A stretch of DNA of 64,000 bases, taken from assembly GCA_963931925.1 (NCBI GenBank), contig OZ007569.1:14637545-14701544 (forward strand). The letters run 5' to 3'. The DNA is from Onchidella celtica. Taxonomy: Eukaryota; Mollusca; Gastropoda; Systellommatophora; Onchidiidae. A program made the translations under genes and the position numbers. Of the stretch, positions 26,301 through 39,733 are shown in pieces. The notes below the pieces were generated by a model. That model was given only the letters and a program-made list of their open reading frames with translations, did no database searches and was not told the DNA's origin. Position 1 is the first letter of the stretch. Each line of letters opens with the position of its first letter.

Positions 26301-27589
26301 TAGACTTATGAGAATAGGGGTAACATTTAGTATTGATGTCAGCCTACGAAGGACCCCGACCCTCAAGCAAATTGATTCCATGTGTCTTTGCAGGTTGTTG
26401 TTATTTATTTGTATGTTTATTTGTTCAGTATACTTGAAGTCTTATGAGGCACAGTTCACACTATTTTCTTTCATTTTTGAGTTACTTCTTTCTGGAAATT
26501 TTAGCTTCCCCTGCATTCTACGTACATTTGTCATGGAAACATTTGGACCTCATTTTTAAACAGTACACTTTCATATTTTAGCTGCTACATCTTGTACTGC
26601 TACTCTGTTGGGCTCATGGGAGCCGCTCAGCTGATAACAGGGTAGCGAGCACCGCTGCACAGAAATACTCGTGTGGTTAACGCTTCTTTGCTGTGTAGTG
26701 TTCTGTGATCGATAAAAAAAAATAACCCACTATATTCACAAAGTTATATTATTTCTCTACCTTCCGCTAACCACGAAGTGTTCACGGTTGGTAACAAGAC
26801 ATGGTACCAGAGAGTATAGATGTACAGAGAGATCTCACTTCCGCCAAATCGTGAAACTAGGTCGCTGAGGTAAACAAGAAATTGAAGAATTTAAAGACAC
26901 TGTCTTCATTAAAGATCATGTGCATATCTGTTTACTGTGGTTTGTTCATATTTTTGGGCTGATTTAAACTATTTACAGCCGTTTGTAAGCTCTTAAGCCC
27001 CGTGGAAATGCACAAACGGATATTGTTTACCGCAGCGACCTACTTTCCGCTCCATGCTAACAATGGTTTCGCGGAGCCTCCCGTGTCTCGCAGTGCAAAT
27101 CGACCAATAGTGAAACCTCTCTATACATACATACTCGCTGATGGTACCTCGTCACTCAAGTCTCGGTTAATCATATTTTATGCTCACTGTTAACTTGAGA
27201 AGACGAGAGGGGGAAATGTTACTGTTTTTATATCAGTCTAGACCCAAAACAAAGAGAGACAAAAACGTTTTCGCTTTAAGCGGACTGAAAAGTGAAGAGA
27301 CTAACCATAATAGAAAAGACTGTGTTTACTATGCACACTTCCTAAAACTCCTACGCAAATCATGCGGATGGATATTACCCCATAATATTGCACGGGTATA
27401 AACACGGTAGTCCCAGACGTTCAAATATCAAGCACAAAATTACTGTTTGTCTCCATCGACTGACACCATCCCCCTTCAGCTGGGAACTGAACTGCGATTT
27501 GCAGGAGCGGACGGGATGTTTGGGTGGATAAATGGTTTAGAAGACTTACTTGCTCTCTTTAGTTTTAACCACGTTAAAGGAGTCAAAGA
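20301..27589. other. long non-coding stretch, nothing recognised
   Basis: About 7.3 kb without a recognisable gene, RNA gene or mobile element. Small features only: TAGGCCTA at 20963-20970, a short ATA run at about 21639, a GTTT run near 23000, and a G-rich run at about 25460-25485. The longest open frames are under 95 codons. Confidence 0.5.
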
Positions 27590-27790
27590 TGTGTTGTTGT
27601 CGTTGTCGTTGTTGTTGCTGCTGTTGGTGATGCTGCTGCTGATGATGATGGTGATGTCGTCGAAACTTTTTTGCTGTTGTTATTTTTTTTAGCAGTCACT
27701 GTCATTATTGTTATTTTTGTAGTTCTCACTTTTGTTGTTGCCGTTACTTTTACAGTGGTAGTAGTTGCTGCTGTCGTTGTTGTTTTCGTT
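27590..27790. repeat. compound GTT/GCT/GAT array
   Basis: GTT, CGTT, GCT and GAT triplets at 27594-27660, then a decayed GTT/GTC-rich stretch to about 27790. Open frames on both strands here are repeat translations. Confidence 0.75.
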
Positions 27791-30700
27791 CTTTTTTGTG
27801 TCTGCTTGAGTGGTGATTACGATTTTAAAAAAGAAAAAGAAAACAAGCGTTTCAAGGTGTGTTTCGTGCATTTGTTTCTGGATTTTTCACATACCAATCA
27901 CTGAAGAAGATTTACAGATTTACTTACAGTCAAGTTGCAGCGCAGTCGAAGTCTTCAAATTACTAATAATATTATAACATGTCATTGAAGGGGAAGGGAA
28001 AAAGTGGGTGTTATTTAAAATTCCCAATGCCCATGTTCATATCGACGTTCACATTTCTGTTGCCTCAGCTTTTCTTGTTGGGCAAAGTGGGCAGTGAACC
28101 AGCACTAGAGATCTGGAAAAATTGATCCGCATGAATGTTTGATGAGGTTTAAGCTATTTCATTGTGCCCGTTGACATCGCCCACTTCAATTGTTCACAGC
28201 ATACATCGATAGACAGAAAAAAACAGAATGCAGATGATGCGGTGGTAAACGCTTTCAAAATTTCACTGTACGAAATTTTTGTCTTTCGCCGCATCAAACA
28301 GAAATTACCACTGTGAATTTAGACTTCACCAGGCTTTAAAAATACAGCAAAATAATCTTTAAAGCCAGGTCTGAAAGACAATAAACCGCATTTGATTAAA
28401 AAGCAAGCTGTCTTGCAGAGAAAATGTCTATTTTCGTGTCTAAAACACCCAGCGTGACATAGCCGATAAGCTAAACACATTTTCTTTGCTCCTCTGTTGT
28501 GTTCTTGCTGTCCAAATGTTGATCTAAGCCATGTTTTGGTGAATGTCTGTTCGGCGCAAGTGTTTTTTAAAATCCCCGAGGACTGCTCTGCCCAAAAGCG
28601 TTCTAATGGTGAGGCATAAAACTCCCAGGCGTTGACTCGCTCCATCGAGAAGTTAACCCGATGGAGCCGAGATACATTAACAGGAAAAAAAAAGTGTTGC
28701 TGGAGGTTGATAGAATGCAAAACATTCGCCTGAACACAAAACACAAACGTCTGTGCGTTCAAACTTTTCTGAATGTAAAAATACACAAAGATACGAGGAA
28801 CGTAAGTGAATAGCCTGGAAAATCCATGATAATTTGTACATCAGCATAAAATAGGAAATTTCCATTTATATAATGACACAAACCTCCATCTTCCGTTGTC
28901 GAGATATTGATTTATGATGTTCACGTCACTTTCACTTACACGCCGCATCATTTTTCTGATACATGACGTTTATAAGCTCCCAAATCCTTAATTCAACCTA
29001 CAGCATATCGACGGTGCAGAGTAGAACCATTAAGACAAAACCATCCTTGTACAAATTACCGTCTTTCTTGTTCCATTGGAAACACAAAGTGCAAATAAAC
29101 AGTTGCTTTTTTTTTTTTATTATTTCGAGATCTAAACTTGAGGATGTATCTCAAACCACACTAGAGCGTCGAGTGGCATTTATTATGCCAATCAAAGAAT
29201 ACCGACATGATCTGTGTTTATTTATAAAATACAGAGCTACCATTAAAGAAAGGCATAAAAAATTATACTATCTTATCTATTTATCTGGGTCACGAATTGT
29301 ATTTGCAAAGAGGTTTACTTGCTTCATAAACACCGCGTGTCCCAATGTCTACACGATCTTGGGTTTAATGGCTTAAAATTGGTTAGACGACACAAAACTC
29401 CGAAATGCGTACATTCAGATGAAACGTAAATGTCCAGGCTTCCGTACGCTAGACAGATACTTAGCACCGAGGTCTCTGTAAGTGGGAAAACAAACACCTG
29501 GCTGTGTCCTACTCTTCCAGGTTCCGCCTATGGCAGTCAAGCATCACAAATCGAATGTCACGTAGATCTGATAGTAAATGCCACAGATTCCGATACAACT
29601 CGGCTAATTTCACACATGACATTTTACCGCCAAGGTCATCTCTGAGGGTTTGTTGGGATTTATAAGGGCAATTGTCTGGTTTGTTTGGCTCCAGAATGAT
29701 CTGACACAGTTCTTAATTGCTTTCCTACTCATCGTTTGCACTGCTGAAGACCTTGCTTAGTAAATTCAGATTTGACGCGCGTTCTAGTTCTTGAGGCATG
29801 TCTTCGGTGAAATGTCAAGTTATTGTTTTCTTTTTGAATGAGTATTGTTTAAATACATCAGCGGTTCTGAAAATATATAGGCGACGACTCTAAAATTTGA
29901 TATTTTCCTGCCTTTGTATTGGGGTGAGATTGATGAAATTACTCGTAAACATCGCCAGATGGTCCTGGCGGAGTTAAGTTTCACTCGTGTTTTTCAAATT
30001 CACGTAAAATAACGGCAAAGTATGTAAATCCATAGCCCATAATTTTAATCTCATTTTAAGAAATCGGGATTTTTCAACAGGGAGAGGGACGGAGAGAGAG
30101 ACAGAGTGAGAGAGAGAGACAGAGAGGGGACAGAGAGAAACAGGGAGAGGGACAGAGAGAGAGAGACAGTGAGAGGGACAGAGAGAGACCGAGAGAGGGG
30201 CAGAGAGAGAAACACAGACAGTGAGAACCAGATTGTTAGGGCCGGAGCAAAGCTGCCAGCAAAGTGAGTTGGACATGTCAATGAAAGATGTATATGTTCG
30301 ATGCCACGGTGATATGCATGCAATTCTTTCAATGTATTAGCTGATGGCTTTGGCCAGTGGCCCAAATACTTAATGGATTTGTCTCGTTCCCCGAGAAACA
30401 CAACTCTAGCGCTGTAAGAGTATCTTTGGTTTAGGTTTTGAACTAACACGGGCAAGACAAAAGGAATTAGAGAATGAGTCACCGAGTCAGGTTCTAGACA
30501 AATCTGGGGCATGCGGTACAAATGCCTAGAGCAGCGATCCTCAGAAAGCAAAGATTGTCAGCAGAGGAGAGAAGTGTCAGTGATGATGAAAATGATGAGG
30601 AACAAAAGGAAATTATAATAACTTTATTGTTATCAACAGCATCAAGCAGCCTACACTTGCTTTTAAAGAAGAATTAATTAATAAATAGTCTTTGAACAGC

Positions 30701-33700
30701 TTGAATAAAATCAGATGCTGTCATGAACTGCTTAAAGAAGCCCTAAATGTATCACATTTGTCTCCATTCTCTTTTACAGAACCCACCGAAGTAGTCTTTT
30801 TTTTCCTGGCAGTTGTACTATACATACACAATATCAATAAATTCTTCGGCAAAGCTGTAATGTATTCATTACATTGCATATGTACATGTTGACATGTTTT
30901 TGTGAAAATAAAGCTTAGTGATATATCAAATACTACTCTCAAATTATGGGAGGTAAGGACGGTGGCACAAGTATTCGCAGCCAGCAAGATTGAAAAATAG
31001 AAGAGTATTCAAATTATTAGAAAGTGTGTAAAGTATTCTTCTTCGTCTGCGCACTTCGTGTCAGTCGTCACTAGATCAGAAGGCCAGCGACCTGTATGAA
31101 AATGCCGTGAGTTCAAGTTCCCTACAGCTCCGACTGAAGCTCTCTGCGACCAGGCCAGCAGTTTTCTCTTTTGACGTATAGGAGTACAGCTTTATCTTAT
31201 GATCTTCGGTTCGGTTGTGACACCTTTCCAGACTATAAACACCTTTTCGTCCAACATTTCTGTCATTTGTGTACTTTCCTGTTTGGACTTGCTTCCATAC
31301 CCTTTGTTCGATCATGATCTACCGCACAAAGCAGTAGGAGTTCGGAATGAGAGTTTCTCCTAGATTGGCTCCTTTCTCAAGCTATCGAGCCCCATCTGTG
31401 TTAAACTGGACGACATTAAACTAAATGAGAACAAGGAAGACCTGGATCATCAGTCACCACAGGAGATGTGGATACATGTTTTAATGAGCTGATAAAATAT
31501 ATTTCCTAATTGTTTTCTTTCCCTTTTCTTTTTCGATCATTAACTGCCCATATGAAATTCTCATTTCACACAAAGCGTATAGTTGAAAACTACCCCCTGA
31601 GCTCACGCCAGCTGGCTGAATGAACGAAACAAACATTAAAAAAAAGGTACATGAAAGCGAAGAAATCTCTGGGCTATTCATTTATTCATGTAACTGTGTC
31701 TTATGTTTGTTGATTGGAATGTGGCTGATTCCAGAATTCCCGAAGTGATGTCGGCCGTTCTTTTCTTTTCTTTTGCCACGCATGATGTATGCCTGGTTCT
31801 GACCAGGGATTCAGTTTTCCTCATGTCTGAGTCAATTCAGCATGATTGTGTGTGTCATCTTACGAATTTTCGTTGTTGCTGCTCTTTCGTAAGGCAGAAT
31901 ATTGCGTTAGTTTTATCGCCACGAATGTATGTATAGGTCGCGGGGCACTCCTTCGCCCTCACTCGTTCAACAAAACCACACTTACGAATTGCGAGTAAAC
32001 ATCTGATCTCGGCTCTCTGGTGCGTTGATACAAAAACTTGGCCATGCAATATCTGCACCTGTATCTGCAAATTAAGAGAGAGCAAGATAGCAGTTTACAT
32101 GAATGACACATGCTTTCCTCCTGTGCTCATAGATCCAGCAGGGAAGCAAAATCTTGAAGTCATGTATTATATTATTATAGCGGCCTCTTGTCTAAAAGTT
32201 CATTCCTAATTATCGTACGCCAGGGCAACAACCGCAGGGTTCTTAATGATATCAGCTGGTGGTCGGAATGTCCTAAGGGTCAGATGGTCCTGAGATGCTT
32301 GGTGCTGATTGTAGATAAGAGCCGTGGGTGTTTTCCCCACGGACATTCCACCAACGGGCAGTTAGTCTAAGGGACATTTTTGTGTACCGCTTTCTTTTGT
32401 ATTTATATATCGAGGATTGGCAACCTGTATATGACCAAAAATCGTCAAATTGAGAATAACGAATTTGAAATTTGTAATCTTAATTAAAATCCAAACATCT
32501 ACAATAACTTCAACACAGTCACATGAACAGTGTTATTGGGTTGTATAATAAAATCACACATCCTCTATCTTGGATGTCTACAATCATTTAAGAGCAAAGA
32601 ATAAAATTGGACAAACACATTCTCGTTCATAGCCCTCGATATATTGTTAGCGTGCGGGCTAGGCCGTGGTTTAGGATGGAGCTTAGGGCAGGGGTTGAAG
32701 TGTTTGCACTAGGATTAGGATTAGGTCTGAGTTAGACCAAACTGTCTTCGGCGAACGGGAACGACCACTCAAAGACCAAAAGGTCTGAATATAATTTCAG
32801 TAACTTATTCAACAGATCTTGCTAATCCATTTTGTGCATGTACCTGGGGCTGGTGTCACATATGGAAACAAATTCTCATGCGTTTCCTTCGGGAAATAAT
32901 TTACATATGAAATGTGCATTCAAGTCATTTGAAATGTTCATACCAAATTTCAAAGCTGTAACAAGTGCTGCAGTACTGAGAAAACATGTTAATTTTTTTT
33001 TCCAGGTCCTCATATCTGTAAATAGATTTTCGCTGTATCAATTATGATGTGTGAATTCTTTGTTGTTAAATATCAGCCATTTTCTTGACAGCTAATACAC
33101 TAATCGTAAAATCGTTGACTCACGGCAAAGCATGCGCTTTTTCAAAGCCAGAGTAATTACAGCTGAAAAACTTACTGCCATGCACCAGGTGTTGTCAAAT
33201 AATGGCAAGAAATCAATAAAATGAAAATGGATAGACCTAGTTCAACAATCTGCCCATTCTCCGCAAGAAGTAACATGCACTGAAACACTCCACGATGACG
33301 TCATCAAAATTTGTGATACTGTCACTCTAGTGGGTGAGACAAGGGCAATGCCCGTATTTACATTGCGTATTCAGTACAACAGTCGCAACATTGACCGAGC
33401 CTTGATCTCATTTGGCTACAGTATTCATTCTGGGGGTTTCTCTGTCTAATGAAGTTATGGTTTCAAAAATAGTGCTGTCGTGTTTTCGGGGTACCCACGC
33501 GGTAAAACCCTCTTCCATTTTCAGTTTGTGTTTCAAATCCAAAAATACACTGCACGGATGTTTATGAGTGGCGTGGATGTGTTAGTAGTATTAAAGACAG
33601 ATGGTGCAATCAGTGGGGTGTTTGAAGAAAAAATTGGTCACGGACGTAATTTGATAGAAATGCTACTTTAAAAATAAATGTTGTTCCACTGTAAGTCCTG

Positions 33701-34343
33701 CAGGGATGCTTTTCAATTGATTTACCATGGTTGGAATTATGGTAAAAACAGCTGTAGTATCTCCATGCTCAGAATGCGGTATGACAAGTCATAAAATATT
33801 CTAGCAACTGCGGAAAGAGTATTGGCGAAGATATTGACAACAATCGTCCCGGGCGTAATAATAGTGACAGTCAAATCTGGGGTAGCCCTAATATTAGTGA
33901 TTGTATTAGTGGGTGCTAATAGTAGTGATATCGATATAGACAGTTAGACGAAAGAGAAAAGTAACAGTAAAGAACGATGAATGTATTGGAAGCACTTGTT
34001 GTTGTTGCTGTTAGTTCTGTCGTCGTAGTTATTGTAGCAAGGGTGATGCCGGTCATGCATGGGAATGGTAATGCATTTGGGCAATGTAATTTAATGATTA
34101 TGAAATCAATGTAATTTGGGGGAGAGTTAATTTTTTCTTATGTTAGACATTTGTGAATTGAGTCGTACGATTGTAAGTGCAAAAATATTAAGGATGACGA
34201 TGATGCCAGCGGCGACTAAAGTAGTAATGATTAATCCGAAATCTGTGGCCTTCATTGACATCAGAACTTTCCGATGACAGTACACAATTATAATGAAGGT
34301 AGGAACGCTACTCTTTATAATCTGTGTTCTGTTATGTAAAACA
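27791..34343. other. long non-coding stretch with a GA-rich minisatellite
   Basis: A degenerate GGGACAGAGAGA-type array lies at about 30078-30220. A perfect 12-bp palindrome GATGACGTCATC (containing a CRE) lies at 33294-33305, with no gene nearby. The minus-strand open frame of 155 codons (28786-28319) and a plus-strand frame after a good acceptor at about 29521 have no family match I can defend. Confidence 0.45.
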
Positions 34344-34440
34344 AAAGTGTAAATAACAAGCGTTGTTGCCTATCAAACAGAATGTAAATGATAAACTGAT
34401 ATCCGTAAAGCTAAAGTGTAAATAACGAGCGATGATGCCT
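34344..34440. repeat. 69-bp offset duplication, partial
   Basis: AAAGTGTAAATAAC(A/G)AGCG followed by TTGTTGCCT or ATGATGCCT occurs at 34344 and 34413. It looks like the remains of a two-copy minisatellite of about 69 bp. Confidence 0.6.
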
Positions 34441-34649
34441 GTTTGCACACATGCGTGTCTGCGCTCCATACAACAAGGATATTGACTTTGGCCAGGAGAG
34501 ATGAGAAGAGGAAGGAAGTCACGGCAAACTCTAAACAGCGCACAACTCAGATATATGTGTTGTGGTTCAGTGAAGCAAGGATTCGATAATGGCAAAAATA
34601 GATGTCGGCTTCAGTACAGGGACAGAATGGAGATGTTATCTCGTGCTAG

Positions 34650-35249
34650 GGGCAGTGGTTCTCAAACGGGGTGGGGGGGGGGGAGGGGGCACTGACTTCC
34701 CAGGGGAGGGATTTCAAATCTAAGTGGAATTTTAGCTACTTTAGGGGAGGAATTTAGAGAGAAATTTCTTTCGGATGAGGAACTTCTAATGAGAAAGAAT
34801 GTACTGTAACACTGTGTATATAGAAGTGTTATGATCCATTGAAATACTATTTTCTCTTTGCGTTTGATATCAATTAATAAAGAAATTTGGGTTCATAAAT
34901 TGTTTCAATAATTACCACATTAAAAGCACAGTGGTGAAAAAAAATTATTACACCACAAATAAAAAATTGGGGTGGGGGAGGGAGGCGGGGCGGATTGATT
35001 AACTTGGGATGGCAAGGGGAAGAATTTGGCCTGGAACTCTAAGAACCGTTGCACTTGGGGGGGGGGGAGGATGGGGATGGGCAATAGGGAATGGGGGGGG
35101 GGCGGATTGATTAACTTGGGATGGCAAGGGGAAGAATTTGGCCTGGAACTCTAAGAACCGTTGTACTTGGGGGGGGGGGGGGGCGGGAGGATGGGGGATG
35201 GGCAATAGGGAATGGGGGGGGGGGGGGGAGAGGAGAGATTCTTCACTGA
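34650..35249. mobile_element. hAT-like non-autonomous element, candidate
   Basis: CAGTGGTTCTCAAAC at 34653 matches the terminal sequence typical of many hAT-family MITEs. About 600 bp downstream, TTCTTCACTG ends at 35248, sharing the CAGTG end in inverted orientation. The flanks carry GTGCTAG at 34643-34649 and 35250-35256, a candidate target duplication. The TIRs agree only over the first five bases, so the right boundary is uncertain. The interior holds G-rich tracts and a 112-bp tandem duplication; no transposase remains. Confidence 0.38.
34991..35222. repeat. 112-bp tandem duplication, two copies
   Basis: Units start CGGATTGATTAACTTGGG at 34991 and 35103. They are almost identical: one C/T change and G-run length differences. 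Each ends in a long G run, so the duplication probably arose by unequal exchange or slippage between poly-G tracts, or is an assembly effect at those tracts. Confidence 0.9.
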
Positions 35250-38200
35250 GTGCTAGCAAAAGCTCTGTGGACTCAGAGAGACAAGGGAAATAAAATGCAG
35301 ACAGAGCCCTGGAATATTATGCAGTCAATGGATGTTTGTGATTAGGGAGGGAAGGTCGTGCGCTTGTGCGTGTGAGGGACTGTTTGTTTTCCTTATTGAT
35401 AAACCCCCCCCGATAGGTTTGGGCAAATTCGTGGGGACGTGAGCAGCATCGCTGTCTCTTCTTCCGGAAGTGGCAAAGAATAAATGCTGGAATTTTGTGA
35501 GTGAGTGAGTGAGTGAGTAAGAGAAAGACTGGATGAATGCTAGAGTGAAACTCTCCTTTCTTCCTGCTCTCCCCAGCCCCCCCCCCCCCTCGCCCCGCTC
35601 ATCTGTCCATAAACGACGCCTACATGTCTACTGGGAGATCTATATGTTTGTCTATTCTGGATGTATTAATGCGCCAATGGAGAATGAAAGGATATAAACA
35701 CGCTCAGCTGGCTGTCGTATGAAAATGACATGATGGAAATACCATGGCCAATTACTTTTTTTTCTCTAATTATATTTCACATTTTCTGTAAATTTCCTAA
35801 TGTTATTACTTCATAAATTATGGTTAGAAGCCCGTCATGTAAGGGAGGCGATTCCCTCTTCTGCATTTTTTTCTCAATCATTTTTCTTTTCTTAATTTTC
35901 CTATTTTTAAATTACATCGTTGTCTTCTCTTTCTGTAGATCTCACACTGAAACCATGATTACTGTGACATAAATGTCATATAAAAATAGCATTTGTGTCG
36001 CTCGATAGTACAGCAACAGTGACACCGGTAATATTGATGTCTATGCGCACATGGAAAGCGATGAGGTAACCACGACAATGAACTAACGGATTCTCTGTTA
36101 ATTTCATGCACAATGTAATTTTTTTGTTGTCTCAGACCGCAGAGAGCAGAAAATAGAATAACAAACAAAAAAAGTATTGTAAATTATTATAGATCATGAA
36201 ATAATAATTCACTCTCTTCAATTTTCAGCCCATTTTTTGCACATTTTTTCTGAAATTGGCGATGAGAAAATTGAATTTAAACTGCATTACTCTTGAGCCC
36301 ATGCCAGAAAATTGCTGATTTTTATCAAGCTTTGTGTCCCCACAGAAATCATTGGATGCATACATTCCACTAAATGACTTCCTACGCTTGATACAGGAAG
36401 GAATTGCTAAGCATTTCATGTTATGTAATACAGTGGTCCAAACAATAGTATCGTATATATGTCACAATAAATATGAACATTCTTATCAGCCATAATTTAT
36501 AACTGGCTAATGCTTTTATGTTTTAGTGGCTCGACTTTGCCCCGATTAAAGTGCTGAAAGTATTAGCGAAAATGTTTTAAAGATCATTTTGTCCGTCTGT
36601 TTCTGGGATCGATTCAGTGAAAATCGCTGACAAGCGTATGTGAGGTGGGGTGTTTTTTTTTTGGGGGGGGGGGAGGTTGCAGAAGGGGGGAGGGCTTGCC
36701 ATTACATCAATTTTCATCTCAATTGAGGGCAAAATGGAAGGGTGGAGGAGGATATAGATATAGATATCGTTACATTGTCAAAACTTCAGCAATGATATTA
36801 CTATAGAAAATTGGTTGCCATAATCTAGTGGGAACAATTTCCTGCCTCCTTCCTTCTTCCACACATTTTTTTTTTTTCGGTCATTTTCTCTCCCACCCAC
36901 GTATCCCTTGAAAATATATGTTTGGGTACTGCAGATAAATGTCAAGAAATGCGGCAAAATTAGGGTATATTCCAGGGGAGCGTCATAAAAATATTCATAA
37001 TTCCCACTTTTCTGAGGATGCATTAGACTGGATAAGATGAACGAGGGTGGCGAACGAGGCAATGCATACAAAAATATCGTCAGCGAAAGCTTTACGTTTA
37101 GCAGAGAGAGACGTTCTAAGTACGTGTTTTGGTGCGGCCAGACATTTCATATGGGAGAGGCGAGTTCAGTTGGAGGTAATTTATTCAAGGAAAGAAAGAA
37201 AAACTAATTAAACCCCACTTTACTTGGTCTTTTAGGAGAATGGGGATGTAGGTTGACATGACCAGTCTCTCGTCTTCATTGATATGAAAGCTCTTTTTAC
37301 TTTCACACACTCTCTTACATAATGCGCATACCCATTTTTCACTTAATATTCCGATCGTTACAATGACGGTTGGAAGAAACAGTTGTGTCTATATCTCCCC
37401 CACATCTTGTTTTCGTGTTTTTCTTCCACTTGACTTGATCCTATTGGAGACAAGGTCTTGGAATTTCACACAGTATAAAAGTTTGATAGCTTGCTTTCAT
37501 CTTACAAATCCTGAAGTGTTTCAGCAGTAGCACAGACAAGACAAAAGCACGTAGCCCCTTCCGACAAACAAAGATCTTCAATGCCACCAGATATACACAC
37601 AATTGAAAGACGTGATGCAGCGTAGTTTTCAATTGTCCCTTACCACACGCTGCATCATAAAAATGTATGAGGGGTGGAGATGGGTAATCATAACAAAGAT
37701 AGGACAGAAACATCGATCTGCCTGAAATAATGATTCGTGAAGACCTCTCTTATCGGGCTGTTATCTCTCGCACACCAGTAAATTACTTGCAGATTCCCAT
37801 TCTGAAGACAAAATGTATTTAAAGGTATATTTCCGACACACTGCTCAGGATCGGTGCTCTCCCAACACTGGCACCAGATCTATCGCTGTGAGGTGGCAAA
37901 TGATTCATGAGTAAATCCATTGCCAACGAGATTTAGCTGCGGTGTTATATTTTATGGTTAGTCGCAGGTATAACATACTATTGTATTCCAGCCACTGAAA
38001 TCTTTCTTTAAGGGCGTCGTACCAGATTTAAAATGATACTATGCATTCAGACGAACTCCACTGTAAGTGAGATGGCAAAATCTGTGCTACAAAAGTGTTT
38101 TGTTCAAACCAACAATGAAGTCGCATCTGGAATGTAAATTCCGAGAGTGATAAATTGTATGTTCTGTGATGCTCTTTCAACATTCAGAGACACAAGTGGC

Positions 38201-39478
38201 ACTTAGCCAGATCGTAGATACTCTTTTAAAGAATAGGATCGAAAAAATGAACAAAACCACTTTGTCCCTAAAAAAGACTTAAGTCTACGTCTTTTACTTT
38301 CGATCGCCCATAAAACGGACATATGGCCACCTGACCACAGGAATTCTGACTAACTGCAAGTAGGTCAGATATGCAAAACAGTCCTTCTGGCACACTGAGA
38401 TATTTCTCAATCTTTTTTAACCTACATCGTCGCAAGTCACGGTCCGCAAAATAGACCAGTAAAAAATTACCACGTATTGCCTTACCATCCCATTTCCAGA
38501 TGTTAGTCACATTGGATCCTTCACGTAAAGGCTGAAAATCATTTAAATAATGTATGTTCGTTACAGGTCAATCTGATATTAAAGCAATTTTATAATTTTC
38601 TTTTTCCACACCACATTTTAAATGATCAATACATTAGTTACAAAGCAAAATCATCGTTTCAGAAATAAAAATGAAACAAATTCGTAGTGCCAATCGATTG
38701 TAGTTGTCTATCTGACAACAACAAAAACAAACACGAGCTAGTTTAAAATTTCTTTTTAGTGTCATCATTTTATAAAGAAATCGTGAACCGCTTCAAACAG
38801 AAAAACATCTAAGCATTCCACGATGCCTGAACGTTCTTTCTTTTTGTGTTTGTTCATTTGTAATCTTAAACTCTTGAACGCGTTTGGTCGGATGACAAGA
38901 GCATCTAAGTTCATTTTATATCATTTACTGGGAAATTCTATATCATACTCATTGGGCATCTCGAAGGTGGGGTCAAATTTCCTTACAAAGATTAATAACG
39001 AATAATAATAATGATAATAGTAATAATAATAATGTCTTTTTTGTCATAATCATATTTTATCTCATATTTTGTCAGATTACGAGGGATGTCTGGAGTAAAG
39101 TGTCTCTATCCCTTGCCAAGGTTCAATTGTTGTGAATGAATGGCTGCCATACTGAGACGTCGGCATTATTCAGCTAATCTTTTTTCCGTCTTATTTCCGT
39201 CTGGACACGTGACTAGCATGATCTGGTTTATTTCATCTCAAGTACCGGCAGCTCTAAGGTCAGGTTTGATTTGTCGTTATGATGGTGCTTGCAATTTCTA
39301 GTATTGGTATCGACGTAAATAGGGCGGACGAGGAAATAACTGCGAGGGAAAAGACGAATCTTTCACATTAGAGCGGCTGGAGGGACTAGGATTACGATGT
39401 GGGGGAATTGGCTGCGGTCGCTTGGGTGTCAGAAACAGGGGAAAGAATCAGGCAATGATGGCTGTTTTGCTTTTTCTA
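35250..39478. other. non-coding stretch, nothing recognised
   Basis: A GAGT run lies at about 35498-35518, C/G homopolymer tracts at about 35578 and 36661, and a TAGATA run at 36753. A minus-strand open segment behind a TTTTCAG acceptor (38531-38268) is discussed under findings but is too weak to call a gene. Confidence 0.45.
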
Positions 39479-39733
39479 AGGCTCGGGACGCACGATCCGA
39501 TTTTGATCGCCCGACGAGTTGTGTGACGATGTCACAATATTGAGTTTCAATGAGGCATCTGGCACCAGTCAACGTTATTGAAATTCAACGTCTTGATGTC
39601 ATCATTCAGTAAGTCAGCTACTCAAAATTGGCTCGAGCGCCGGCCAAATGGTTGGGCCTCATTGAAACTCAATGTCGTGACCTCATCATCAAACTAGTCG
39701 GCCGATCGAAATCGGCTAGTCTACGCTAGGCCT
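39479..39733. mobile_element. MITE-like element with 78-bp inverted arms
   Basis: The left arm (39479-39556) and the reverse complement of the right arm (39656-39733) align along their whole length. The best blocks are ATTGAGTTTCAATGAGGC, CCGATTT(T/C)GATCG and CCGAC(G/T)AGTT. A third, direct copy of right-arm sequence (ATTGAAATTCAACGTC...) lies inside at about 39578-39645. No transposase and no clear target duplication were found, so the superfamily is open; the GATCG-rich arms recall Harbinger-type MITEs. Confidence 0.65.

Noticed and set aside
28319-28786. 155-codon minus-strand open frame
   Set aside because: Composition and lack of motifs fit chance. A small inverted repeat near 28645 (CTCCATCG/CGATGGAG) does not support coding.
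29522-29643. Open segment behind a strong acceptor, with IECHVDLIVNATDSD
   Set aside because: Faintly Ig-like, but the only donor is weak (AAG|GTCATC), a second frame is also open, and no partner exon was found.
31081-31145. Possible tRNA-like B-box (GTGAGTTCAAGTTCCC)
   Set aside because: No convincing A-box at the right distance and no related copy in the window.
32660-32730. TTAGG-like motifs (GGTTTAGG, GGATTAGGATTAGG) suggesting an interstitial telomere
   Set aside because: Units are irregular, TAGGAT rather than TTAGGG, and only about three are adjacent.
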